From Methanofollis liminatans DSM 4140 (GTDB lineage Archaea > Halobacteriota > Methanomicrobia > Methanomicrobiales > Methanofollaceae), in assembly GCF_000275865.1 (NCBI RefSeq), contig NZ_CM001555.1, forward strand, positions 680,827 to 744,826: 64,000 bases of DNA. The letters are read 5' to 3'. Made by a program: the position numbers and the translations under genes. A model generated the notes under the pieces. It saw nothing but the letters and a program-made list of their open reading frames with translations. It had not been told where the DNA came from and did not search any database. Positions 50,797 through 57,436 of this stretch are shown one piece after another (positions within the stretch are counted from its first letter, which is position 1; each line of letters begins with the position of its first letter).

Positions 50797-50846
50797 TGTC
50801 GATTGTAATCGACACTTTAATCATGTATTGTCGATTATACTCGACA
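50797..50846. promoter_or_regulatory. Twin 18 bp palindromic operators before the AAA ATPase
   Basis: TGTCGATTGTAATCGACA (50797-50814) and TGTCGATTATACTCGACA (50829-50846) are identical at 16 of 18 positions and 32 bp apart centre to centre, about three helical turns. The first extends to a perfect 26 bp palindrome (50793-50818, 12 bp arms) that begins at the stop codon of the preceding gene. The second ends one base before the ATG of the ATPase. They look like binding sites for one dimeric regulator controlling the ATPase gene. Confidence 0.75.
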
Positions 50847-50847
50847 G

Positions 50848-52131
50848 ATGGATCACAGGCTCCGGATTGCTCTCGAAAGTCAAAACCCCTGGTGGTTTGA
50901 AAAAGCGTTTGAAACCGGTGTTGAGCGCCTATCGTATTTCCCCCAGATCGAGGCTACGATGGAGGCGAGGGAGGTGCTTCTTCTCTTCGGTGCCCGGAGA
51001 ACCGGAAAATCCACGCTCGTATACCAGATCATCAGGTCTCTTCTCGAACGAGGGGTGGCCCGCGAGGCGATCCTTTTCATGAACCTGGATGAGCCGTTCT
51101 TCTTTTCCATGGCAGACGATCCCGCCCTGATCACCGGCATCGTCGAGGATCATATCGCCCGTCACCCCCATGTCGAGCGGTTTTACCTCTGCATCGATGA
51201 GATCCAGAATTATTCATACTGGGCCCAGGCGATCAAGACCATATACGACACAAAGAGCACGGTGAAGTGCATCCTGACCGGGTCCACATCGTCGCTGCTC
51301 CAGCGAGAGAGCAGCCGCCTTTCAGGCAGATATTTCTCCTGTACCGTCTATCCTCTGTCTTTTGAGGAATACCTCCGCTTTTGCGGGGTCGCACACCCGA
51401 CCGTTGTCGAGCGCCGGCAGCATCTCGAGGACTATCTGAAATTCGGTGGGTTTCCAAGGGTGGTCCTGGAAGAGCAGGAGGGCCTGAAGATCCAGATCCT
51501 CAAAAATTATTATGAGACGATATACCTCAAGGATATCATCTTTCCAAACAGGCTGAGGAACAACAGCGACCTCGTCGATCTGCTTTATTATCTGATCTCC
51601 AATGTCGGCACCACGCTTTCCTACAACCGCATCGCCGATGGCCTTCAGATCTCGACCGATACCGTGAAGGAATATATCGAGTATGCAGAAGACGCCTTTC
51701 TTCTGTACACCGTGATGAAATTTGATTACTCGGTAAAAAAACAGGTTGCAAACCCGAAAAAGATCTATGCTCTCGATACGGGGCTTGTCAATGCCGTCGC
51801 CTTCACCTTTTCGGAAAACGCGGGAAAACTCCTGGAGAACCTCGTATATATCGCCCTGAGGAGAAAACACGGCGGGATCTATTATCATAAAGACCAGTAT
51901 GAGTGCGACTTTCTGGTGAAGTCGGGCAGAACGATCGTCCAGGCCGTCCAGGTGACATGGTCCCTGAAGGAGGAGAGCACGCGGAAGAGGGAGATCCGCG
52001 GGCTGGTTGAGGCGATGGATGCCTATACCCTTGACGAAGGCGTCATTGTCACGGCGTCGGAATCTGAAGAACTGGTCGTCGATGGGAGGGCGATTCACGT
52101 CGTCCCTCTCTATGAGTGGCTGGACGCATGA
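50848..52131 (+). CDS. AAA ATPase with DUF4143 nuclease-like C-terminus
   Basis: The 427-residue protein has Walker A GARRTGKST (48-56), Walker B FYLCIDEIQNY and sensor region ILTGSTSSLLQRESSRLSGR. The linker YPLSFEEYLRF and a C-terminal DUF4143 domain with a PD-(D/E)xK-like end follow (YYHKDQYECDFLVKSGRTIVQAVQVTW). These proteins occur as many dispersed copies in archaea, possibly mobile or TA-like, with unknown function. The twin palindromes just before the ATG point to tight control. Confidence 0.9.
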   Translation: MDHRLRIALESQNPWWFEKAFETGVERLSYFPQIEATMEAREVLLLFGARRTGKSTLVYQIIRSLLERGVAREAILFMNLDEPFFFSMADDPALITGIVEDHIARHPHVERFYLCIDEIQNYSYWAQAIKTIYDTKSTVKCILTGSTSSLLQRESSRLSGRYFSCTVYPLSFEEYLRFCGVAHPTVVERRQHLEDYLKFGGFPRVVLEEQEGLKIQILKNYYETIYLKDIIFPNRLRNNSDLVDLLYYLISNVGTTLSYNRIADGLQISTDTVKEYIEYAEDAFLLYTVMKFDYSVKKQVANPKKIYALDTGLVNAVAFTFSENAGKLLENLVYIALRRKHGGIYYHKDQYECDFLVKSGRTIVQAVQVTWSLKEESTRKREIRGLVEAMDAYTLDEGVIVTASESEELVVDGRAIHVVPLYEWLDA

Positions 52132-52337
52132 GGGGTGTAGCCATGCAGAGATGGGGGATTGTCTGGAGCGGGATGGCGGACGCACGGCAGAATATATATA
52201 GCGTCTCAGGGATCATACGCGGCGTACACAACCCGGGAGGCACAGCGCCGGATGGTGCGGGCGGAAAAAGATCTACGGAGCGTACCTGGCGAAGATTTCG
52301 AGTGGGCATGTCTCTGTAAATATTTCGAAGAGGAGGA

Positions 52338-52667
52338 ATGGATAGGTATACCGGCAGCACGGCCCCTTCTCCCGACCTGATGGCGGCCCTCCGCGCCTTT
52401 GCGGCGGATGTGCGCTCCCGCTTCCGGGTCGACCGGATCGTCCTGTTTGGTTCGGCGGCGAGGGGGTCCATGCACGAAGGGAGCGATATCGACCTGATCG
52501 TGATCGGGGATTTTTCCGAACGCTTCCACCGGCGCATCGCCGCCCTGCTCGACCTCACCGATCTCCCGGTCGAGCCCCTCTGCTATACGCCGGCAGAGTT
52601 CGAGCGCCTCGTGGAGGAGAAGAACCCGTTCATCCTCGAGGCGCTCTTAGAGGGCGTCGACCTGTAA
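52338..52667 (+). CDS. MNT-type nucleotidyltransferase
   Basis: The 109-residue protein has GAGG directly before the ATG. It carries the nucleotidyltransferase core IVLFGSAARGSMHEGSDIDLIVIGDF and a third acidic segment toward its end. It lacks a visible HEPN partner downstream. The next gene is another MNT protein on the same strand. The 206 bp before it hold an AATATATATAGCG promoter-like stretch at about 52188. Confidence 0.82.
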   Translation: MDRYTGSTAPSPDLMAALRAFAADVRSRFRVDRIVLFGSAARGSMHEGSDIDLIVIGDFSERFHRRIAALLDLTDLPVEPLCYTPAEFERLVEEKNPFILEALLEGVDL

Positions 52668-52722
52668 AAAATCGCCCCGGGAACAGGGGTGATGACGAAA
52701 CCGTTCCTCTGCCGAAAGGCTG

Positions 52723-53073
52723 ATGATGGGTCAGGTTACAGCAAGAGGAATGTATACCCTGACCGAGAAGATCTGTGAGACCATCGTTCGTGTACTGACG
52801 CAGAACGATGCCGAGCGGATCGCAGTCTTCGGCTCCTATGCGCGGGGGGAGGCCGGCCCGGAGAGCGACATCGATATCCTGGTCAGGTTCGGCCGCACAA
52901 AAAGTCTTATCGAGATCGTGCGTATCGAGGACGAACTCAAGGCTGCCCTCCATAGAAACGTCGATCTCGTCACGGAAAAGGCGGTCAGCCCCTATCTTGC
53001 CGATGCCATACGTCGTGATGAAGTGGTGATTTATGAAGCCGGAAGATCCTGCGTACCTCCATCATATCCTTGA
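52723..53073 (+). CDS. MntA-like nucleotidyltransferase (antitoxin) next to broken HEPN gene
   Basis: The 116-residue protein has IAVFGSYARGEAGPESDIDILVRF, matching the G-S-x10-D-x-D motif, and ends NVDLVTEKAV...DEVVIYEAGRSCVPPSYP. The last 11 residues look foreign. In related pairs the protein stops at IYE and the HEPN ATG overlaps it. Here reading continues for 36 bases past that point because of the frame relation to the HEPN start at 53033. Confidence 0.82.
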   Translation: MMGQVTARGMYTLTEKICETIVRVLTQNDAERIAVFGSYARGEAGPESDIDILVRFGRTKSLIEIVRIEDELKAALHRNVDLVTEKAVSPYLADAIRRDEVVIYEAGRSCVPPSYP

Positions 53074-53278
53074 TGCCAGCATTGAGGATTTTTCGAGGGG
53101 CATTTCGTCGGCAGCAGAACTCAACAAACCCGGCGTGCCGGAATCAGCGAGGCTTCACGGAACGTTTCGCCGCACCTGTGTAGTAAATATCGGCTTTGCA
53201 AAACCCCTCATTTTTTCTGGGTGCGAACGTGACCCAGTCGCCGGGATGAAGACAGGTCCGGGAAGGCAAAATAAATGA
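53033..53278 (+). pseudogene. Decayed HEPN (DUF86/HepT-like) toxin remnant
   Basis: The frame starts MKPEDPAYLHHILDASIEDFSRGIS, the typical N-terminus of HepT RNases that pair with MNT antitoxins. It then loses all similarity after about 27 residues. The RNase motif (Arg-x4-6-His) expected near residue 75-100 is absent. The rest (NKPGVPESARLHGTFRRTCVV...) is not HEPN. The reading frame continues into the start of the downstream repeat, so the gene was probably cut by an insertion or deletion. Confidence 0.65.
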
Positions 53279-53291
53279 GCCTCGCCTCTGC

Positions 53292-53457
53292 CCGGGGGTT
53301 GCACCCCCGGACCCCCGCGCATGATTGCCCCTGGATATGCGAGGAGGGGCCGGGAGGAGCAGGTGTCGATGAAAAATGCTGGCTGTGCGTGCCGGAGTGG
53401 TTTGCCCGTCCCTACCTCTATCAGATGTGCGGGGGGGGTCGGGGAGCGGCTAGCCCT
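53292..53457 (-). repeat. Hairpin-ended intergenic repeat, single unit (J), reverse orientation
   Basis: It has the same plan as units G-I: CCGGGGGTTGCACCCCCGG, ACCCCCGCGCATGATTG, then GAGGAGCAGGTGTCGATGAAAAATG in the middle and a weakened end hairpin (GGGGAGCGGCTAGCCC). Its terminus covers the stop codon of the HicB-like gene at 53450-53452, so the insertion may define that gene's 3' end. Confidence 0.8.
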
Positions 53458-53641
53458 GGTTCTCGTCGCTTTCGAATGCATCGCTGCCAAATGTCTCGAT
53501 GTGGAAGCGTATCGCGGATTTTATTTCGGCGAGCGCCTCTTCGTAGGTCTCCCCCTCTGCGACGACAACACCTCTCAGGCCAGGCGGATAGGCGACATAA
53601 CCGTCAGGATGTTTTTCAACGATTATTTTTATGGTCTTCAT
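53450..53641 (-). CDS. HicB-like antitoxin
   Basis: The 63-residue protein has the HicB core KIIVEKHPDGYVAYPPGLRGVVVAEGETYEEALAEIKSAI, a partial RNase-H-like fold that lacks a DNA-binding tail. It overlaps UPF0175 by 26 bp. No HicA is adjacent, but a HicBA pair lies 0.9 kb away on the same strand. Its stop lies inside repeat J. Confidence 0.75.
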   Translation of the reverse strand: MKTIKIIVEKHPDGYVAYPPGLRGVVVAEGETYEEALAEIKSAIRFHIETFGSDAFESDENQG

Positions 53642-53924
53642 GCCCTGTCCTGCTGCAGTCGTTTGTATTTGGGCGCTCCAGGTACTTTTTGAGCGTGTTC
53701 AGGTCCTGCTCTGCATCTTCTGCCGAATAATCCAGGGCTACGCCCTTCTCGTCCAGCAGCATGACCATCTCCCATTTGTTTCTCGCCCCGGCCACTTCTG
53801 CTGCCTTTCCAAGCGATAATCGCCCCTCACGATAGAGCTCGACGGCAAGGATCCGGCGGATGAAGCGTTCCAGCACTCGTATTGCCTGGAGCACCGATTC
53901 CGGGAGTGTGATCGTAGCTGCCAT
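53616..53924 (-). CDS. UPF0175-family antitoxin-like protein
   Basis: From the ATG at 53924 (MAATITLPESVLQAIRVLERFI) the protein has 102 residues. A longer frame to 54380 runs antisense through the MNT gene and is rejected. The core VELYREGRLSLGKAAEVAGARNKWEMVMLLDEKGVALDY is diagnostic of UPF0175, a DNA-binding antitoxin usually paired with a DUF3368 (PIN) toxin. No PIN gene follows. A HicB-like gene overlaps instead, and its last 18 residues (RPNTNDCSRTGHEDHKNNR) look added. Confidence 0.8.
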   Translation of the reverse strand: MAATITLPESVLQAIRVLERFIRRILAVELYREGRLSLGKAAEVAGARNKWEMVMLLDEKGVALDYSAEDAEQDLNTLKKYLERPNTNDCSRTGHEDHKNNR

Positions 53925-54084
53925 GGGGAACCTCACGTCATGGAGTGACGTGCGCAAGCAAAATAGTATCGTGGCCCGGCGGGGTATTGAGGCACGCTTC
54001 GGTAGATGGACGTCATTCCCTGGATGTTCGTCCTGCAGCTGATCGTCCGGTATTATTAATGGGTGTGGCAATACTCTCAGGTAT

Positions 54085-54390
54085 ATGGCTGGAACCGGAT
54101 CGGTTGAACCTGTGATCGATCTGCTCAGGGCGATCAAACCCCTGCTGAAGAAAAAATACGGCGTTGTCGATATCGGCGTCTTCGGCTCGTATGCCCGGGG
54201 CGAAGAGGTCGAAGGGAGCGATCTCGATATTCTCGTCGATCTGGCCGAGCCCATCGGGTGGGACGTTGTCGACCTCAAGGAGGAGCTGGAGCATATCCTT
54301 GGGAGGCGCGTGGACCTCGTCCTGAAAGGGGGGGTTGTGGGGCGAAAACGTCTCTTCAAGGCGATATCAGAGGATATCATCTATGCCTGA
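54085..54390 (+). CDS. MntA-like nucleotidyltransferase (antitoxin)
   Basis: The 101-residue protein has LLRAIKPLLKKKYGVVDIGVFGSYARGEEVEGSDLDILVDLAEP, EHILGRRVDLVLKGGV and ends AISEDIIYA. All acidic residues of the active site are present. It overlaps a short HEPN-like start (54383), again a broken partner. GGTATATGGC before the ATG suggests a leaderless mRNA. Confidence 0.85.
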   Translation: MAGTGSVEPVIDLLRAIKPLLKKKYGVVDIGVFGSYARGEEVEGSDLDILVDLAEPIGWDVVDLKEELEHILGRRVDLVLKGGVVGRKRLFKAISEDIIYA

Positions 54391-54487
54391 GCGGAGATTC
54401 GCCTTCTTCATCAAATGCCCGGGAACGATAGGTCTACTTTTTCCCTGGACACATCCCCATCACGGCATCTGTCATACGGGAGAATGA
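54383..54487 (+). pseudogene. HEPN (HepT-like) toxin remnant, 34 residues
   Basis: The ATG overlaps the MNT stop as in intact MNT-HEPN pairs, and the start MPERRFAFFI resembles HepT N-termini. The frame then turns to unrelated sequence and ends at a TGA after 34 codons. With 53033 this is the second decayed HEPN partner within 1.4 kb. Confidence 0.5.
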
Positions 54488-54549
54488 TTGCAATGGTTAC
54501 TCCGCGTGACGACATCTCCGAGACCGGGGTGGTGCGGGAGATCCTGGAG

Positions 54550-54774
54550 TTACAGGAGCGTCCGAAACTCGTCGACAGAGAGCCCGGCCTGAAATAGAAT
54601 CGTCTGAAGTGTCTTTGGAGCAAGGGTCTTCCCGGCGTGTACCGGAATCGTGACGATGGCACCGCGCCCGGCATGATAGAGGTAGTGGTGGCTGCCTCGC
54701 ACTCCAACTTCCTCAAAACCCGCTTTTTTAAGGGCCCTGATCGCTCTCTCCCCGGTGATTCTTGGAAGTTTCAT
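54550..54774 (-). CDS. hicA: HicA mRNA interferase toxin
   Basis: The 74-residue dsRBD-like protein has MKLPRITGERAIRALKKAGFEEV, then GSHHYLYHAGRGAIVTIPVHAGKTLAPKTLQTILFQAGLS. The catalytic His is in GSHHYLY. It cleaves mRNA when free of HicB. Its ATG overlaps the stop of the upstream hicB by 4 bp. Confidence 0.92.
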   Translation of the reverse strand: MKLPRITGERAIRALKKAGFEEVGVRGSHHYLYHAGRGAIVTIPVHAGKTLAPKTLQTILFQAGLSVDEFRTLL

Positions 54775-55001
54775 ACTGCATTGATTGTATTGAGAGATAC
54801 GGAAACCTCAACGGGAATGGGCCGTCCCAGTTTTCTGGCTACCTCAAGGTAGCCCGCGATCGCCTCCTCGATGTTTGCCAGCGCTTCTTCCCAGGTGGAC
54901 CCCTCACTGATGCAGCCGGGGAGCGATGGAACCGTTACGGTGTAGCCTCCGTCCTCGTTCTGCTCCATGAGTACTGTGTAGCGCAGACGATTCTCTGACA
55001 A
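54771..55001 (-). CDS. hicB: HicB antitoxin
   Basis: I choose the TTG at 55001 because GGAGG stands 6 bases before it. The upstream ATG at 55034 lies ahead of that site and adds PYTILPWRD, which is not family-like. The 76-residue product reads (M)SENRLRYTVLMEQNEDGGYTVTVPSLPGCISEG, then a helix with WEEALANIEEAIAGYLEVAR. It neutralises HicA and usually represses the operon. Antitoxin-first order is common in HicBA. Confidence 0.88.
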   Translation of the reverse strand: MSENRLRYTVLMEQNEDGGYTVTVPSLPGCISEGSTWEEALANIEEAIAGYLEVARKLGRPIPVEVSVSLNTINAV

Positions 55002-55099
55002 TATATCCCTCCATGGGAGAATGGTATATGGCATTATATAGGGGTTCCGCAGGGGGGCATCTTCTCCTCGCCCGGAGTGCCATCCGGGGGGGACGATCG

Positions 55100-56764
55100 T
55101 TATCCCCCGGCGACCGCCTCATAGAAGGTGCGCAGTTCTCCCACCTCGTCCTCGCCGCAGGGGGTGCCGGCATACCGCACCCGTTCGTACAGGCGGGCGA
55201 ACGCCCCCGCGGCGTCCGCGGCCGGCGTCTCCGCGAGGGCGGCGGCGACCTCGCGCGGGGTCTTCGCGCGCGGGTTTTTGATCCCGAAGCGCCTCCCCGC
55301 GGCGACGGCGAAGCGCTCCCAGAGGAGGGCGGCTTCGTCCAGGGGGGAGAGCGGGCCGACAGGCTCAGGGGGCTCCGGGATCTCTTCCTCCTCTTGCTCT
55401 TCCTCCACCACCGCGGGGGGCTGCACCGCGGGCTCCGGGGGCGCCGGCCGCCGGGAGCGGCGGAGGTACGCAAGCCCGGCGATCAGCCCGAACGAGACGG
55501 CGGCGAGGGCGGTGAGAACCGTCTTGATCAGCCCGAAGGGGTCGACGATCGCCACCTCCAGCTCCTGGCTCTCAGAGGGCTCCAGCGGGAAGCCCTCGCC
55601 GGCGAAGACCGTCTTGATCGTATACTGCCCGGGCTCCAGGGGGACCTCGATCTGGTACGCCCCGTTCTCCGCGGTTTTTCCCCAGGCGGTGGCGTTCCCG
55701 TCGACGAAGACCGCCACCTCGGCGCCGGGGACGCCGCGGCCGAGGGCCGTCAGCCTGCCGGTGCAGGCCGCAAGCCCTGCCGAGGCGTTCGCCTTTGCCG
55801 CGAGGGTGAGGTCTGAGGGCGAGGAGAGCACCGAGAACTGCGCCAGGTCTGAGACCGACCTGCCTGACTGCACATAGGCGAGGTGCGTTCCGGCCCGGTT
55901 CCTCCCCACCGTATAGACGAACTCGTAGCGCCCGCTCTCTGCGGTGGTGACGTTGGCGGCGAGGCGGCTGTCGATGTAGAGGTCCACCCCGGCGCCGTCC
56001 TCGCCGGTGGCGAGGAGGCCGCGGACCTGGACCGACTCGCCGTACCGCGCCTCCTCGGGCGTGAGGAAGATCGAGATCGCCGGCGGCGGCAGCACCGGGG
56101 CCGAGGCGCTCACCTCCTGGACCTGGACCTCTGCCACCTCCTCGACGATCTCCTTGTAGCCGTCCACGCTCTCCTCGTAGGCGGTGGTGTCGGCCTCGTA
56201 CTTCTGGCCGATATCGGTCAGCTGCTCCTTCTGGCCGGCGTACGAGGTGTAGGCCTGGGAGAGCTCGTCCCGCAGGGCCTCGCCCTCGTAGATGATCGAG
56301 TAGAGCTTGCCGGGGTCGTCCTTGTTCCTGTACTCGATCTGGAGCTCCTTGATCTCCTCGAAGCGCTGCGTCCCGTTCACCAGGGTGCGCAGCGCCTCCA
56401 CGTTCTCCCGGCTCCGGCTGGAGAAGTCCTGGACGTCGGTCTCCGAGAGGTCCAGGGAGACGACCAGGTTGCTCATCGACTGCGTCATCTCGGCGTAGCG
56501 TTCGAGGTCTCTCTGGGCGCTCTCCCAGTCCTTCACCTTCACCGAGAGGACGATCGTCCCGGACTGCGAGAGGAGGTCCTGCATCAGGGGGAGGACCGAC
56601 TCCGCCTTATCGGCGTTCATCTTCGCCGCCACCGAGAGGTCGCGCTCGGCCACCGTGGCGGCGGCGTCCGCTGCCGTCCAGAGCATGGGGCTCGCCGCCT
56701 GGGCTGCGAGCAGGACGATGCAGAGGGCGGCGAGCCCGGCCAGGAGGAGGTGCGCCCCTCTCAT
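55100..56764 (-). CDS. Secreted, membrane-anchored coiled-coil/Ig-like protein with cytosolic tail
   Basis: The 554-residue protein begins with a signal (LLLAGLAALCIVLLAAQAA). A long helical region follows (about 30-220, rich in Glu, Gln, Asp and Ser). Next come two Ig- or carboxypeptidase-regulatory-like beta domains (about 232-310, GESVQVRGLLATGEDGAGVDLYID; and about 320-405, GVPGAEVAVFVDGNATAWGKT). A TM helix (about 412-435), a Pro/Glu linker and a C-terminal helical domain of the DUF4129-like kind (LWERFAVAAGRRFGIKNPRAKTPREVA) complete it. DUF4129 proteins occur next to transglutaminase-like and MoxR systems. None is seen here. It is coupled to the small membrane gene upstream. Confidence 0.75.
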   Translation of the reverse strand: MRGAHLLLAGLAALCIVLLAAQAASPMLWTAADAAATVAERDLSVAAKMNADKAESVLPLMQDLLSQSGTIVLSVKVKDWESAQRDLERYAEMTQSMSNLVVSLDLSETDVQDFSSRSRENVEALRTLVNGTQRFEEIKELQIEYRNKDDPGKLYSIIYEGEALRDELSQAYTSYAGQKEQLTDIGQKYEADTTAYEESVDGYKEIVEEVAEVQVQEVSASAPVLPPPAISIFLTPEEARYGESVQVRGLLATGEDGAGVDLYIDSRLAANVTTAESGRYEFVYTVGRNRAGTHLAYVQSGRSVSDLAQFSVLSSPSDLTLAAKANASAGLAACTGRLTALGRGVPGAEVAVFVDGNATAWGKTAENGAYQIEVPLEPGQYTIKTVFAGEGFPLEPSESQELEVAIVDPFGLIKTVLTALAAVSFGLIAGLAYLRRSRRPAPPEPAVQPPAVVEEEQEEEEIPEPPEPVGPLSPLDEAALLWERFAVAAGRRFGIKNPRAKTPREVAAALAETPAADAAGAFARLYERVRYAGTPCGEDEVGELRTFYEAVAGG

Positions 56765-57027
56765 GTGGCGACGATCTCCATGATCTTCATCACGACGATA
56801 TACCCGAAGACCGCCACGCCGGCGGCGATGAGGTATTTCATCCGTCTCATGTACGTCGGCTGCGCGAACGGGGTGTCGATGAGCACCGCCACCACCAACA
56901 GGCCGATCAGGGCGAGGACGAAATAGACCTGGAGGTCCAGGGTGCGGTTCAAGAGCATGAACGCCCCCACCACCGCCGCCCAGGCGGCGAGCGCGCCGGC
57001 CGCCGCATATTTCGCCCTGGTCATCAC
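56761..57027 (-). CDS. Small three-TM membrane protein
   Basis: The 88-residue protein has three hydrophobic segments (about 7-27, 31-50, 64-84). No motif is seen. Its gene ends within the start of the coiled-coil/Ig-like gene (ATGA overlap), so the two products are made together and may form a complex. The ATG at 57027 is followed by a second at 57024. Confidence 0.7.
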   Translation of the reverse strand: MMTRAKYAAAGALAAWAAVVGAFMLLNRTLDLQVYFVLALIGLLVVAVLIDTPFAQPTYMRRMKYLIAAGVAVFGYIVVMKIMEIVAT

Positions 57028-57436
57028 TCCTATAGGTCGCCCCCCATGAGGATATATCTTTTGAAGAATGTCTGAATAGTCGGTGCCGCCGCCGTGCTGC
57101 CGGATGCCGACATCATAACCTTTTTATGGGCCCCGGCGGTTTGCAGCGCCTGCCGGCGCCGCCCCCTCCGCGCGATCTCTCATGGGGATCTTTTCTTATA
57201 TTTCACTTTTGCCCGGGGACGCTCTTTCGTATATATGGCTTCTGTTTTACGTTCGCGGGGTGAAACCGTATGGTTATATACTTTCGAACCAATTTACTCA
57301 TCACTTTAAATAACTGTTCCCCCCACGGAACCTCCCCGCACCTCAAGAATTCAGGGAAATTGTAGGATCCCCTGTGCTTGTGGGAAAAGGGCGGCGGTGA
57401 GGAGGGGCGGTTGGGAAGTGTCGCGTGGACCCAATC
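57028..57436. other. Intergenic region of about 400 bp with several TATA-like elements, no gene supported
   Basis: This gap separates the divergent small membrane gene and the first glycosyltransferase. It contains TTTTTATGG (57120s), TATATATGG (57230s), TTATATAC (57274-57281) and TTTAAATAAC (57304-57313). Small open frames inside have no homology features. A long leader or a noncoding RNA is possible. Confidence 0.5.

Noticed and set aside
16504-53457. CRISPR array as explanation for the repeats
   Set aside because: Units are 130-210 bp, variable, hairpin-ended and spread over five loci. There are no short identical repeats with unique spacers and no cas genes.
53925-54380. 254-residue version of UPF0175
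   Set aside because: The extra 152 residues are antisense to the MNT gene at 54085. The family starts at the ATG at 53924.
54415-54597. 60-residue plus-strand frame between the MNT remnant and hicA
   Set aside because: It overlaps the end of hicA on the other strand and has no family features.
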